From positions 1-32,028 of the forward strand of contig JAAWDH010000047.1 of NCBI GenBank assembly GCA_022793675.1: a DNA stretch of 32,028 nucleotides, in the 5' to 3' direction. The notes beneath the pieces are model-generated. The model searched no databases. It was given only the letters and a program-made list of their open reading frames with translations, and was not told the origin of the DNA. The position numbers were made by a program, and so were the translations under genes. The stretch comes from Oscillospiraceae bacterium (GTDB lineage: Bacteria; Bacillota; Clostridia; Oscillospirales; Ruminococcaceae). This document shows positions 15,214-21,617 of this stretch, one piece after another. Each line of letters opens with the position of its first letter. Positions within the stretch are counted from its first letter, which is position 1.

Positions 15214-18200
15214 TCACTCGACGGCTTTCATGGATTCGACCATGCTGATCTTTTTAAGGCTGAGGTGGACGACGCCGTTGACGGCGGCGGTGAAGATGAT
15301 GGTCATAACTGCGGAAAAAGCAAAGCACCAGAAAGGCAAATCGCGGGCGAACATAACGAGGTCGACTTCGGCCATCTGGACGACGAATTTCTCCAGGGCT
15401 GTCCCCAGCAAAAGGCCAACAAGGATACCCACGCCCGATGCAATCGAGTTTTCGCGGCAGATATACGCCGACACCTCATTGTCGTAAAAGCCAAGCACTT
15501 TGATTGTCGCCAGCTCCCGGGTGCGCTCACCGACGTTGATGCTAATTAGGTTGTACATCACGATAACTGCCAGCGCCCCCGCCGAAACAATCAGCGCCAC
15601 AACTATCATGCTGATGCTCTGCACCAGATTGTCGAGGTTGCCGGCGTAATCCTCCGTTTGCAGCACCGCCAGCACCGCGTCCTGCCGCAGCACCGCTTCC
15701 GCCGCGGCGTTTACGTCCGCGCCTTCGGCCATGTTCCACAGCAAAAGCTCCGGCTTGGCCGTCTCCCCGAACAGCGTGCGGTAGGTCCCAGGCGTCATAT
15801 AGAGATAGTGCATGACATAGTTTTCAGCAATACCGGCGATGGGAAGGCTTTTGTAAACGCCGTCGCCCACCTCGATGCTCAGGGCATCGCCGGTTTTTAG
15901 GCCGGTCAGGCGGGCGAGCTTCTCGGTGATGACGACGCCCTCCCCCAGCGTAACGGCGCGGCCGCGCTCCCGCAGCGAAACAAACGACGGCAGCGCTTCC
16001 GGCGTCTCTGGCGCAAAGACATAGGATTCATAGTAATTGCCGGAAACGCCGGCATTGCAGCTTTTCTGGGTCACAGCCAGCGTCTCTGCCACGCCGGGCT
16101 GCGTTTCGACGAAGGACTGCACCGCCGCGCGCTCGCTGTTGGAAGCGTCGCTGTCTAAGCTCGCCGCCGCGTCGTAGACAAATATCTCGCCGTACTGCTT
16201 GACGCCTATCGCCGAAACCGCATGATAGATACCAAAGCCTGCCACCATCAGCGCCGTGCAGCCTGCAACGCCGATTACGGTCATCGCCACCCGCTTCTTA
16301 TAACGGAAAATGTTGCGCATTGTCACTTTTTGGGTGAATTTCAGCCGTTTCCAGATAAACCCAATCCGCTCCAAAAGGATCCGCTTGCCCGATTTGGGCG
16401 CGCGGGGGCGCATCAGCTTGGCGGGCGCTGCCATCAGCGCCTTGTAACAGGCGGCCAGCGCCGACACGCCGGTGCAGAGCACCGCCGCCAGCGTGCACCA
16501 GAGAGCGTAATCCCAGTGGAAAGGGGTCACGGCTTCTGGCATCTGATACATATTCTTATAGGCGTTGATAATTACCCGCGGGAACAGCTGGAAGCCGACA
16601 ACCAAGCCGACGGCGCTGCCGGCGACGCTCGCCAGGACGGCGTAGGCCAGGTATTTGCCCATCACCGCGCCGCGGCCGTAGCCAAGCGCCTTCATCGTGC
16701 CGATCTGGGTGCGCTGTTCGTCGACCATCCGCGTCATCGCCGTCAGGCAGACCAGCCCCGCCACCAGCACAAAGAAGACCGGGAAAACGGCAATGATGGC
16801 GTCAATCTTTTCCGAATCGCCGGCAAAACTGCTGTAACCGGCGTCGTCTTCGCGGGTGAGGACATACCATTTTGGCGGCGAAAGCTCCAAAAGCTCCTGC
16901 TCGGCGTCGGCAATCTCCGCCTTGGCATCGGCAATTTCCGCCGTTGCATCAGGGTATTCCTTGTCAAATTCTGCTTTGGCCTCGTCATAGTCCTGCTGGT
17001 TTTTAGCCAGTTCCTCGTAGGCCTCATCCAGCTCCCTGCCGTTTTCCTCGCGTTCACGTTCAAATGCCGAACGGTTCTGGGAAAGCTCGGTGCGGCTGCG
17101 GTCAAGCCCTAGCCGCGCCTCGTCCAGCTCCGTTTTCGCCGCTGCCAGCTCCGCCGCGCCGTCGGCAAGCTGCTTTTCGCCGTCGGCAATCCCCTGCAGC
17201 AGCGCCGCAAGCCCCGCCTGCCCTTCTTCGTAAAGGGCGCGGTTTTCGGCCAGCGAAACCGCGGCCGGGCCGGTAACCGCTTCAATGCCCGCCTTTGCGC
17301 CGGCCTTATCCGGCCCGCTGATATAGGCCGTCAGCAGCTGCGGCAGCCCGTCATAGAGGGCCGCCGACCCGTCAACCGTCTGCTGCAGCTCAGCGGGGAA
17401 CTGCTCTGGCGGCAGGCTCGTTCCGGAAAAATTTTCCAAAATCGCGTCGATGCCGCCCAGCAGCTGTTCCGCCCCGGCAAGGGACTGCTCCGTTTGGGCA
17501 AGCTGGGCCTCCAATTCGTCAGCCTGTGCGCGGTAAGCGGACAGTTCCGCCTCCGCATCAGCTTTACCCGCTTCATATTCAGCAAGTTCCTTCTCGTAAT
17601 CGGCAAGTCCCTGCTGATACTCCTGTTCACCGTCGGCGAGCTGCCGCTCGGCATCATCGAGCCTCTTTTCCGCGTCGGCAATTTGTTTGTCAAATTCTGC
17701 GCGTCCGCTGCGATACTCCTCCCATCCGTCGGCAAGCTTCCCTTCGGCGTCCAGCAGCTCTTGCTGCGCGTCGGCAAGCTCCGCCTCGCCGTCGGCCAGC
17801 TCTCTTTTGGCCTTGGCCAGCTCCTCCTCCGCCTCGGCGACAATCTCGTCAAAGCGGGCGGCAGCGCGAAGCTCCCCGACCGCCTCAAACCCCGCCGTGC
17901 GCGCCTCGACGCTGTCAACGTACCGGTCGGAGAAGGGGTCGACGCCCTGCATCTCGGCAAAAGTCAGATAAACATCCGTGTAAACCTCTAACGCAAAATC
18001 CTCCTCCAACAGAAAAAGGTACCCGTCCAGCCGCCCGTCGCCGACGGCCGTCGTCCCCAGCGAAACGTTGAAAAACTGGGGGGATTTGACATACCCCACC
18101 ACCTCGCATTCGTCGATGTGCAGCGTGTCCTCAAGCGGGTCGTCGCCGCCGCTGCGCAAAACGATGCGGCTGCCGATTTCCCAGGCAGGCTCGGCGAGGT

Positions 18201-18624
18201 CGGCGACGCCAAGCGCGCATTCGCCGCTCTTCTCGGGCAGCCGCCCTTCGACCAGAAAAGGCTTATTGAGGGCGTCATCCCCCTGTGCGCCGCTCAAGGA
18301 CATCACCCGAAAAGTCATGCTGCCGTCGTCTCCGTAAACCGCGAAAAGGTCGGCAGAACGAACGGGCGCCATCCCCAGAATGCCCTCCTCGGCGGCAACC
18401 GCCGCCAGGTCACCGTCATTGAAGCCGTAGGTAGACACCAGCCGCATATCATACATCTGCTGGGCGGCAAAATAACGCCGGGCCGTCTCTTTCATATCCG
18501 GCGTCGCCGCTTTGATGCCTGCGAAAAAGCCTGTCCCGACAGCGACAATCGCCAAGATGGACAAAAACCGGTTGCGGCTTTTGGCAATTTCCCGGAAAAT
18601 CTCTTTCAGCAGTACGTTTTTCAA
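15214..18624 (-). CDS. Large FtsX/MacB-type ABC permease with internal coiled coil
   Basis: A permease of about 1136 residues. A TM helix near residues 20-40 (FLSILAIVAVGTGFFAGI) is followed by an extracytoplasmic domain. Then comes a very long Glu/Ala/Lys heptad region, about residues 255-595 (units such as AEAEEELAKAKRELADGEAE), then FtsX-like membrane domains (FFVLVAGLVCLTAM onward; last TMs near LIVSAGALAVIVMYNLISI). Family knowledge: such transporters are mechanotransducers or exporters paired with a MacB/LolD-type ATPase; substrates vary and cannot be read here. The start is a TTG at 18624, seven bases after AGGAGG. An in-frame ATG at 18642 lies upstream of that SD and overlaps the ATPase gene. 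The long coiled coil suggests reach across the thick wall. Confidence 0.9.
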   Translation of the reverse strand: MKNVLLKEIFREIAKSRNRFLSILAIVAVGTGFFAGIKAATPDMKETARRYFAAQQMYDMRLVSTYGFNDGDLAAVAAEEGILGMAPVRSADLFAVYGDDGSMTFRVMSLSGAQGDDALNKPFLVEGRLPEKSGECALGVADLAEPAWEIGSRIVLRSGGDDPLEDTLHIDECEVVGYVKSPQFFNVSLGTTAVGDGRLDGYLFLLEEDFALEVYTDVYLTFAEMQGVDPFSDRYVDSVEARTAGFEAVGELRAAARFDEIVAEAEEELAKAKRELADGEAELADAQQELLDAEGKLADGWEEYRSGRAEFDKQIADAEKRLDDAERQLADGEQEYQQGLADYEKELAEYEAGKADAEAELSAYRAQADELEAQLAQTEQSLAGAEQLLGGIDAILENFSGTSLPPEQFPAELQQTVDGSAALYDGLPQLLTAYISGPDKAGAKAGIEAVTGPAAVSLAENRALYEEGQAGLAALLQGIADGEKQLADGAAELAAAKTELDEARLGLDRSRTELSQNRSAFEREREENGRELDEAYEELAKNQQDYDEAKAEFDKEYPDATAEIADAKAEIADAEQELLELSPPKWYVLTREDDAGYSSFAGDSEKIDAIIAVFPVFFVLVAGLVCLTAMTRMVDEQRTQIGTMKALGYGRGAVMGKYLAYAVLASVAGSAVGLVVGFQLFPRVIINAYKNMYQMPEAVTPFHWDYALWCTLAAVLCTGVSALAACYKALMAAPAKLMRPRAPKSGKRILLERIGFIWKRLKFTQKVTMRNIFRYKKRVAMTVIGVAGCTALMVAGFGIYHAVSAIGVKQYGEIFVYDAAASLDSDASNSERAAVQSFVETQPGVAETLAVTQKSCNAGVSGNYYESYVFAPETPEALPSFVSLRERGRAVTLGEGVVITEKLARLTGLKTGDALSIEVGDGVYKSLPIAGIAENYVMHYLYMTPGTYRTLFGETAKPELLLWNMAEGADVNAAAEAVLRQDAVLAVLQTEDYAGNLDNLVQSISMIVVALIVSAGALAVIVMYNLISINVGERTRELATIKVLGFYDNEVSAYICRENSIASGVGILVGLLLGTALEKFVVQMAEVDLVMFARDLPFWCFAFSAVMTIIFTAAVNGVVHLSLKKISMVESMKAVE

Positions 18625-18635
18625 AAAGCCGCCTC

Positions 18636-19337
18636 CTACCATTCGATCTCTTCCACCGGCGTGGGCGACGGGTTAAGCGCCATCTCCGCGACCCGGCTGT
18701 TTTTCATGCGGATGACCCGGTCGGCCATCGGGGTGATGGCCTGGTTATGGGTGATGAGCACGACGGTCATGCCGCTTTGGCGGCAGGTATCCTGCAAAAG
18801 CTTCAAGACCGATTTCCCGGTATTATAGTCCAGCGCGCCGGTCGGCTCGTCGCAAAGCAGCAGCTTCGGGCGCTTGGCGAGCGCCCGGGCAATCGACACC
18901 CGCTGCTGCTCGCCGCCGGACAGCTGGGCGGGGAAGTTGTGAAGGCGTTCGCCCAGCCCCACCTCACCCAGCACCTCGGCCGCGTCCATCGAGTCTTTGC
19001 AGATCTGGGTCGCCAGCTCGACGTTCTCCAACGCGGTCAGGTTCGGCACCAGGTTGTAAAACTGAAACACAAAACCGATGTCCCGCCGCCGGTACTCGGC
19101 CAGCTGGCGGCTGTTCAGGCAGCTCACATCCCGCCCGTCAACGAGCACTTGTCCTTCGTCGCAGGAGTCCATTCCGCCCAGAATGTTCAGGATCGTCGTC
19201 TTCCCCGCCCCCGACGAGCCGACAATCACCGCAAACTCGCCTTTTTCGATCTCAAAGTCCACGCCGTCTGATGCGGTAATCGTTACTTCCCCCATTTTAT
19301 AACGTTTATATACAGACTTCAGCTCTACATAACTCAA
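18636..19337 (-). CDS. ABC transporter ATP-binding protein
   Basis: A 233-residue nucleotide-binding subunit of MacB/LolD type. Walker A is GSSGAGKTT, the signature is [15 protein letters not shown], Walker B is [12 protein letters not shown] and the switch histidine is in VLITHN. It ends 11 bases before the permease TTG start, with the permease SD overlapping its stop codon, so the two are one operon and probably one complex. AAGGAA lies about 11 bases before the ATG. No promoter was recognised in the repeat-filled gap upstream. Confidence 0.95.
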   Translation of the reverse strand: MSYVELKSVYKRYKMGEVTITASDGVDFEIEKGEFAVIVGSSGAGKTTILNILGGMDSCDEGQVLVDGRDVSCLNSRQLAEYRRRDIGFVFQFYNLVPNLTALENVELATQICKDSMDAAEVLGEVGLGERLHNFPAQLSGGEQQRVSIARALAKRPKLLLCDEPTGALDYNTGKSVLKLLQDTCRQSGMTVVLITHNQAITPMADRVIRMKNSRVAEMALNPSPTPVEEIEW

Positions 19338-19366
19338 TTGGTTTCCTTCTTTCGTTTTAGTACGAC

Positions 19367-19382
19367 GCTTTCTGAAGAAAGC
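19367..19382 (+). repeat. GA-loop hairpin element with changed stem pair, upstream of the ABC ATPase gene
   Basis: GCTTTCT, GA loop, AGAAAGC followed by TTAGCAAAGACTTTTCATCGCCCGGGT. Relative to the copies at 6843 and 14923, a T-A pair in the stem has become C-G with both partners changed. Unlike the other copies it lies on the 5' side of the adjacent gene. It opens the 583-bp gap 19338-19920, which is filled with repeats and has no convincing gene. Confidence 0.7.
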
Positions 19383-19458
19383 TTAGCAAAGACTTTTCAT
19401 CGCCCGGGTACTCATCAGCACAGATTTACACGCCTACTGCGTCGAAAGCGGATCCCTG

Positions 19459-19523
19459 TTCCAGCTTCCCCCACCAGCAGAGCTGTACAAACGCCATGGG
19501 GGTTTCTGGAAGAGCATTACCCC
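19459..19523 (+). repeat. 65-bp palindromic direct repeat, copy 1
   Basis: A 65-bp unit containing nested inverted arms TTCCAG/CTGGAA and CCCCCA/TGGGGG. It is repeated at 19624-19688 with about three differences. The two copies flank copy 2 of the 45-bp dispersed element. Confidence 0.85.
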
Positions 19524-19544
19524 GGCGGGCTGTGCCCGCGGACA

Positions 19545-19589
19545 ATTCGCGTCGGAAATCCAGCAAGCCGGATTTCTGCTGCGGAAAAA
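19545..19589 (+). repeat. Dispersed intergenic element, copy 2 of 3
   Basis: Near-identical to 14955-14999 and 31512-31553. It is preceded by a CGGGC/GCCCG hairpin and followed by AGCCGGTTCTCTCGCGGT, which is also seen after copy 3. Confidence 0.75.
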
Positions 19590-19623
19590 GCTAGCCGGTT
19601 CTCTCGCGGTCAGGGGCAGGCAG

Positions 19624-19688
19624 TTCCAGCTTCCCCCACCGGCAGGGCTGTACAAACGCCATGGGGGTTTCTGGAAGAGCCTTACCCC
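19624..19688 (+). repeat. 65-bp palindromic direct repeat, copy 2
   Basis: Second copy of the unit at 19459-19523, in the same orientation, 165 bp further on. The nested arms TTCCAG/CTGGAA and CCCCCA/TGGGGG are intact. Confidence 0.85.
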
Positions 19689-19821
19689 GCTCTCCGAAGC
19701 TGGGCCTAGGGGAACGCGTCCCTGCTTCCGCAGCAGGACAGATGCGGCTGCACACCGCTGCACCGGAACCACGTCGGGCGGGTAGGGGGGTCCAGGGGGG
19801 AACGCCCGGCGCGCTTTTTTG

Positions 19822-19853
19822 CCTACTTTGTTGTCGCGTGACAACAAAGTAGG
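19822..19853. repeat. Perfect 14-bp palindromic hairpin
   Basis: CCTACTTTGTTGTC, loop GCGT, then the exact complement. Neither strand has a T tract directly after the stem, so it is not a standard terminator; six Ts precede it on the plus strand. It sits about 70 bp beyond the TetR gene's stop and has the look of a REP-like element. Confidence 0.7.
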
Positions 19854-19920
19854 TCGTCATATCGGGGCGAAACCCGATTTTAATGCAGGAGCGGCCGCAG
19901 CCGCTCCATCCTTATTTTTT

Positions 19921-20469
19921 CTAATAAAAAGAACGAAACAAAACGCCTACCAGCCCTTCTACCGAGCGCCGAAATACCGCCTCATCTCCATTATAACCCT
20001 GCAAAAGCTGGAACATACCACCGATCACTGCGCCAGCCATCGCTTCGGCGAAAAATGGCGTCTGCAAATCGGACGGAAACCCTTTCAAATGCTCTTGCTG
20101 AATCTTTCGGGCAGCGCTGGCCACCAAACGCTCCCGCGTCCCCTCATAACGGGTGCCTTCAGCCCGCTCCATCAACACCCGGAAAGACGCTTGAGCTGCA
20201 AGAAAGGCATCGGCAATCCACCCCGACATTGCTTCAAGCGAACCGCTGCCATCCAACCCAAATAGCCGCCGCACAGCCTCCAAAGCCGGCGCGACCACAG
20301 CGTCGAAAAGAGCCGCTTTGCTGGGGAAATATGCATAAATGTTCCCTGCGGCAACGCCTGCCGCCGCAGCTATCCGCCGCACCGACGCGCGGTGGAACCC
20401 AGCCCGGAGAAATTCTTCCTCGGCCGCGGCAAGGATCTTGCGGCGGACAGCCTCTTTCTGTGTCTGCAT
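19921..20469 (-). CDS. TetR/AcrR-family transcriptional regulator
   Basis: A 182-residue dimeric repressor by family. The N-terminal helix-turn-helix is clear: RRKILAAAEEEFLRAGFHRA, then SVRRIAAAAGVAAGNIYAYF and FPSKAALFDAV. The C-terminal ligand and dimer domain is divergent and its ligand cannot be guessed. The chosen ATG follows AGGAGG with a short 4-base gap. The longer open frame upstream covers the promoter and is not coding. A palindrome between promoter and start suggests autorepression. It is divergent from the AP2-domain gene, but no drug-efflux partner is adjacent. The ABC transporter lies downstream on the same strand across a repeat-rich gap and is a possible target. Confidence 0.93.
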   Translation of the reverse strand: MQTQKEAVRRKILAAAEEEFLRAGFHRASVRRIAAAAGVAAGNIYAYFPSKAALFDAVVAPALEAVRRLFGLDGSGSLEAMSGWIADAFLAAQASFRVLMERAEGTRYEGTRERLVASAARKIQQEHLKGFPSDLQTPFFAEAMAGAVIGGMFQLLQGYNGDEAVFRRSVEGLVGVLFRSFY

Positions 20470-20485
20470 GGGGCCTCCTATAAAC

Positions 20486-20501
20486 TTGAACAGGAGTTCA
20501 A
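20486..20501. promoter_or_regulatory. Probable TetR autoregulatory operator
   Basis: TTGAAC-AGGA-GTTCAA, a perfect 6+4+6 palindrome, between the -10 (20518-20523) and the TetR start codon, where a bound dimer would block transcription. The match to the repressor is inferred from position. Confidence 0.6.
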
Positions 20502-20517
20502 TTTTGCTTCCGTTTTT

Positions 20518-20546
20518 ATTATACGCTGCCAGCCGCCAAAGGTCAA
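20518..20546 (-). promoter_or_regulatory. TetR gene promoter
   Basis: Minus strand: -35 TTGACC (20546-20541), 17-bp spacer, -10 TATAAT (20523-20518), giving a leader of about 45 nt that contains the palindrome. Confidence 0.8.
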
Positions 20547-20677
20547 GGCTTTTTGTGCAAAATTTTTTTGAACATGAACCGTAAATTATTTGTATCAAAA
20601 ACAACGTCTGCGCCATAACGGCACAGACGTAAAATTTCGTTTATACATAACGTTAGTATACGCGAAGTTACTGAAAA

Positions 20678-20800
20678 GTATACATTTCGGCAAATCGATT
20701 TTACCACCCTCTACATATACAAGGATACCACAACCGCCGGCTTTTGGCAAGGTCTTTCCAGAAAAAACCTTCACAAAATCGGCCATACCGAAATGTATAC
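20678..20800. promoter_or_regulatory. 13-bp inverted repeat pair upstream of the AP2-domain gene
   Basis: GTATACATTTCGG at 20678-20690 and its exact complement CCGAAATGTATAC at 20788-20800, with similarity continuing a few bases outward. The right arm ends 26 bp before the AP2-domain start codon. The arms could be binding sites for the encoded DNA-binding protein or another regulator, or stem arms in the leader. The 20470-20826 interval holds otherwise only the TetR promoter and operator and an AT-rich stretch. Confidence 0.6.
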
Positions 20801-20826
20801 CTTTTGGCAACTTTGGAGGTGAAAAA

Positions 20827-21291
20827 ATGGGCTACTCTCGGAAAAAACTGGATTTGAACGGCTGCCAGTTCGGGCAGCTGACTGTGGTTGCGCCAGCGGA
20901 AAACGCCAACGGGCGCACGGCTTGGCGCTGTAAGTGCAGCTGCGGACGGGAAGTAATCGTCAAAACTTCCCATCTCCGTGAAGGCCGTACCAGAAGCTGC
21001 GGCTGTCTGGGCCGCGGGCCTGCCTATGTAGACGGCACCTGCCCCGAAATGCTCCGGGCTGCCAAAGTCGCCCGAAGCAACAATACAAGCGGCGTCCCCG
21101 GCGTCGACTGGCGGACGGCAAAGGGCCTCTGGCGAGCCTCAATCTGCTTCAAAGGCAAGCGTTATTACTTGGGCAGTTACGCCCAGTTTGAAGACGCCGT
21201 GCGCGCCAGAAAAGAAGCCGAGTACCGGCTCCATGACCAGTTTTTGGATGAACTCTCCGCTGACAGCCTTTTAGTGCCGGCCAGCAGATGA
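20827..21291 (+). CDS. AP2-domain DNA-binding protein with N-terminal Cys cluster
   Basis: A 154-residue protein. Residues 35-60 hold a Cys cluster (CKCSC at 35-39, CGC at 58-60), likely zinc-binding. Residues about 88-135 match the bacterial AP2 fold: SGVPGVDWRTAKGLW, ASICFKGKRYYLGSYAQ, FEDAVRARKEAEYRLH. Bacterial and phage AP2 domains bind DNA and often sit in homing endonucleases; here there is no HNH motif, so a regulator or relic is possible. The start is set by GGAGG seven bases upstream; the longer open frame from 20590 is not needed. It is followed directly by the tandem c-di-GMP riboswitches, so a shared transcript is possible. Confidence 0.85.
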   Translation: MGYSRKKLDLNGCQFGQLTVVAPAENANGRTAWRCKCSCGREVIVKTSHLREGRTRSCGCLGRGPAYVDGTCPEMLRAAKVARSNNTSGVPGVDWRTAKGLWRASICFKGKRYYLGSYAQFEDAVRARKEAEYRLHDQFLDELSADSLLVPASR

Positions 21292-21378
21292 TTCATAATA
21301 ATCCTGTATAAAAGGAGGGGGAACTAACGGCCGTCCCGCCTGGATGGCCGCCCTTCGGCGTGCCGCGTCAGCGCTGAA

Positions 21379-21477
21379 AGGGCTTGGCGACGCTTTTGGC
21401 AAACCATCGGAAACGGTGGGGCTGCAAAGCTATGGGAACTAAGGTATCGTTCCATAACACGATGCTAAGTTAGCCCG
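21379..21477 (+). promoter_or_regulatory. Cyclic di-GMP-I (GEMM-I) riboswitch, first of two
   Basis: Core features are readable: GGCAAACC (21398-21405), a stem CCATCG/CGGTGG capped by GAAA (21410-21413), GCAAAGC (21424-21430), then GGGAACTAAGG, a second stem and a 3' closing strand AGCCC that can pair with GGGCT near 21380. The bases that align with G20 and A47 of the Vibrio Vc2 aptamer are G and A, as expected for c-di-GMP rather than 3',3'-cGAMP recognition. Its 3' end abuts or slightly overlaps the next aptamer. Confidence 0.88.
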
Positions 21478-21575
21478 GCTGCTGGAAAACTTTGGCAAAC
21501 CGTCTGAAAAGGCGGGACGCAAAGCTGATAGGGGCTAAAGCGCCGCCAACGGCGCCATGCCAGCCCAGCCGCCGG
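21475..21575 (+). promoter_or_regulatory. Cyclic di-GMP-I (GEMM-I) riboswitch, second of two
   Basis: GGCAAACC (21494-21501), stem CCGTCT/AGGCGG with GAAA loop (21506-21509), GCAAAGC (21519-21525), GGGGCTAAAG, and an inner stem GGCGCC-rich arm. P1 is CCGGCTGCTGG (21475-21485) with CCAGCCGCCGG (21565-21575), one mismatch. Downstream, CTTCC (21584-21588) can pair either with GGAA at the end of P1 or with GGAAG of the Shine-Dalgarno (21607-21611). No U-rich terminator follows, so control of translation initiation is likely. Confidence 0.9.
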
Positions 21576-21617
21576 AAACTTTGCTTCCGTTAATTTTGCA
21601 AAGAAAGGAAGACCTAT

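Noticed and set aside
19822-19853. Perfect hairpin read as the TetR gene terminator
   Set aside because: On neither strand does a T tract follow the stem; Ts precede it on the plus strand. Kept as a repeat.
21292-21378. TATAAA at 21307 as promoter for the riboswitch leader
   Set aside because: No -35 lies at the right distance. Transcription may start elsewhere or read through from the AP2-domain gene.
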